Assembly (NCBI GenBank): GCA_944385265.1
Contig: CALWWO010000045.1
Span: forward strand, 1-8,895
Direction: 5' to 3'
DNA from: an uncultured Oscillospiraceae bacterium
GTDB lineage: Bacteria > Bacillota_A > Clostridia > Oscillospirales > Oscillospiraceae
Length of the DNA: 8,895 nt
A program made the position numbers and the translations under genes. Shown here piece after piece: positions 8,803-8,895 of this stretch; the stretch's first letter is position 1, and each line of letters opens with the position of its first letter. The notes beneath the pieces were generated by a model that saw only the letters and a list, made by a program, of their open reading frames with translations, did no database searches and was not told the DNA's origin.

Positions 8803-8895
8803 TTACAGTACAAAGATTATAAGTATGGCTACGATAAGGGCGTAAATTATCGCCGTTTCAATAAAAACAAGACCCAGCATCATAGTCGTTCTTAT
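8803..8895 (-). CDS. atpE: F0 ATP synthase c subunit, C-terminal 30 residues only
   Basis: The frame runs off the right edge. The visible C-terminal membrane helix includes the segment MMLGLVFIETAIIYALIVAI followed by LIIFVL. The acidic residue in FIETAIIY is the ion-carrying carboxylate of the c-ring. A threonine directly after it and a tyrosine five positions after it resemble the sodium-type pattern (E-S/T-T-x-x-Y), but the next threonine is alanine and the first helix, with its informative glutamine or proline positions, is outside the window. The ion is therefore undecided. The stop lies 16 bases before the atpF start, in the normal operon order. Confidence 0.93.
   Translation of the reverse strand: MRTTMMLGLVFIETAIIYALIVAILIIFVL

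Overview
The window suggests a spore-forming anaerobic member of the Bacillota, most likely class Clostridia. It carries an oxygen-sensitive [FeFe] hydrogenase, the sporulation regulator SpoIIID, strong AGGAGG-type ribosome binding sites, and a clostridial-looking F-type ATP synthase operon. The genus cannot be fixed from this sequence alone.

Layout. Positions 2-3279 (+ strand) hold the end of a redox operon: a GltD/NfnB-like FAD/NAD(P)-binding iron-sulfur flavoprotein, whose 5' end lies outside the window, followed with a 7-base overlap by a complete 573-residue [FeFe] hydrogenase catalytic subunit. A hairpin terminator at about 3326-3363 closes this operon and probably also stops the opposing gene. 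Positions 3383-3631 (- strand) encode SpoIIID, starting at TTG. Positions 3632-3814 hold the spoIIID upstream region, with a possible sigma-E -10 element, and the terminator of the next operon. Positions 3815-8895 (- strand) hold most of an atp operon, in transcription order atpE (partial), atpF, a fused atpH'-atpA, atpG, atpD and atpC, all tightly packed. The early genes atpB and the start of atpE lie beyond the right edge.

The main discovery candidate is in the ATP synthase operon. There is no separate delta-subunit gene. The alpha-subunit reading frame is instead 582 residues long, and its first 70 or so residues look like the C-terminal (b-binding) domain of the delta subunit (AtpH). The delta N-terminal helical domain, which normally caps F1 by binding the alpha N-termini, is not encoded between atpF and atpA. 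The fused gene starts at GTG with a very good ribosome binding site and overlaps the atpF stop codon by 8 bases, so it looks like a settled gene structure rather than an assembly accident. It raises a stoichiometry problem: three alpha copies per F1, but normally one delta.

How the genes could work together: the hydrogenase and its flavoprotein partner would dispose of, or recycle, reducing equivalents as H2 in fermentation. The ATP synthase couples ATP turnover to an ion gradient across the membrane. SpoIIID acts in the mother cell during sporulation and has no direct functional tie to either operon.
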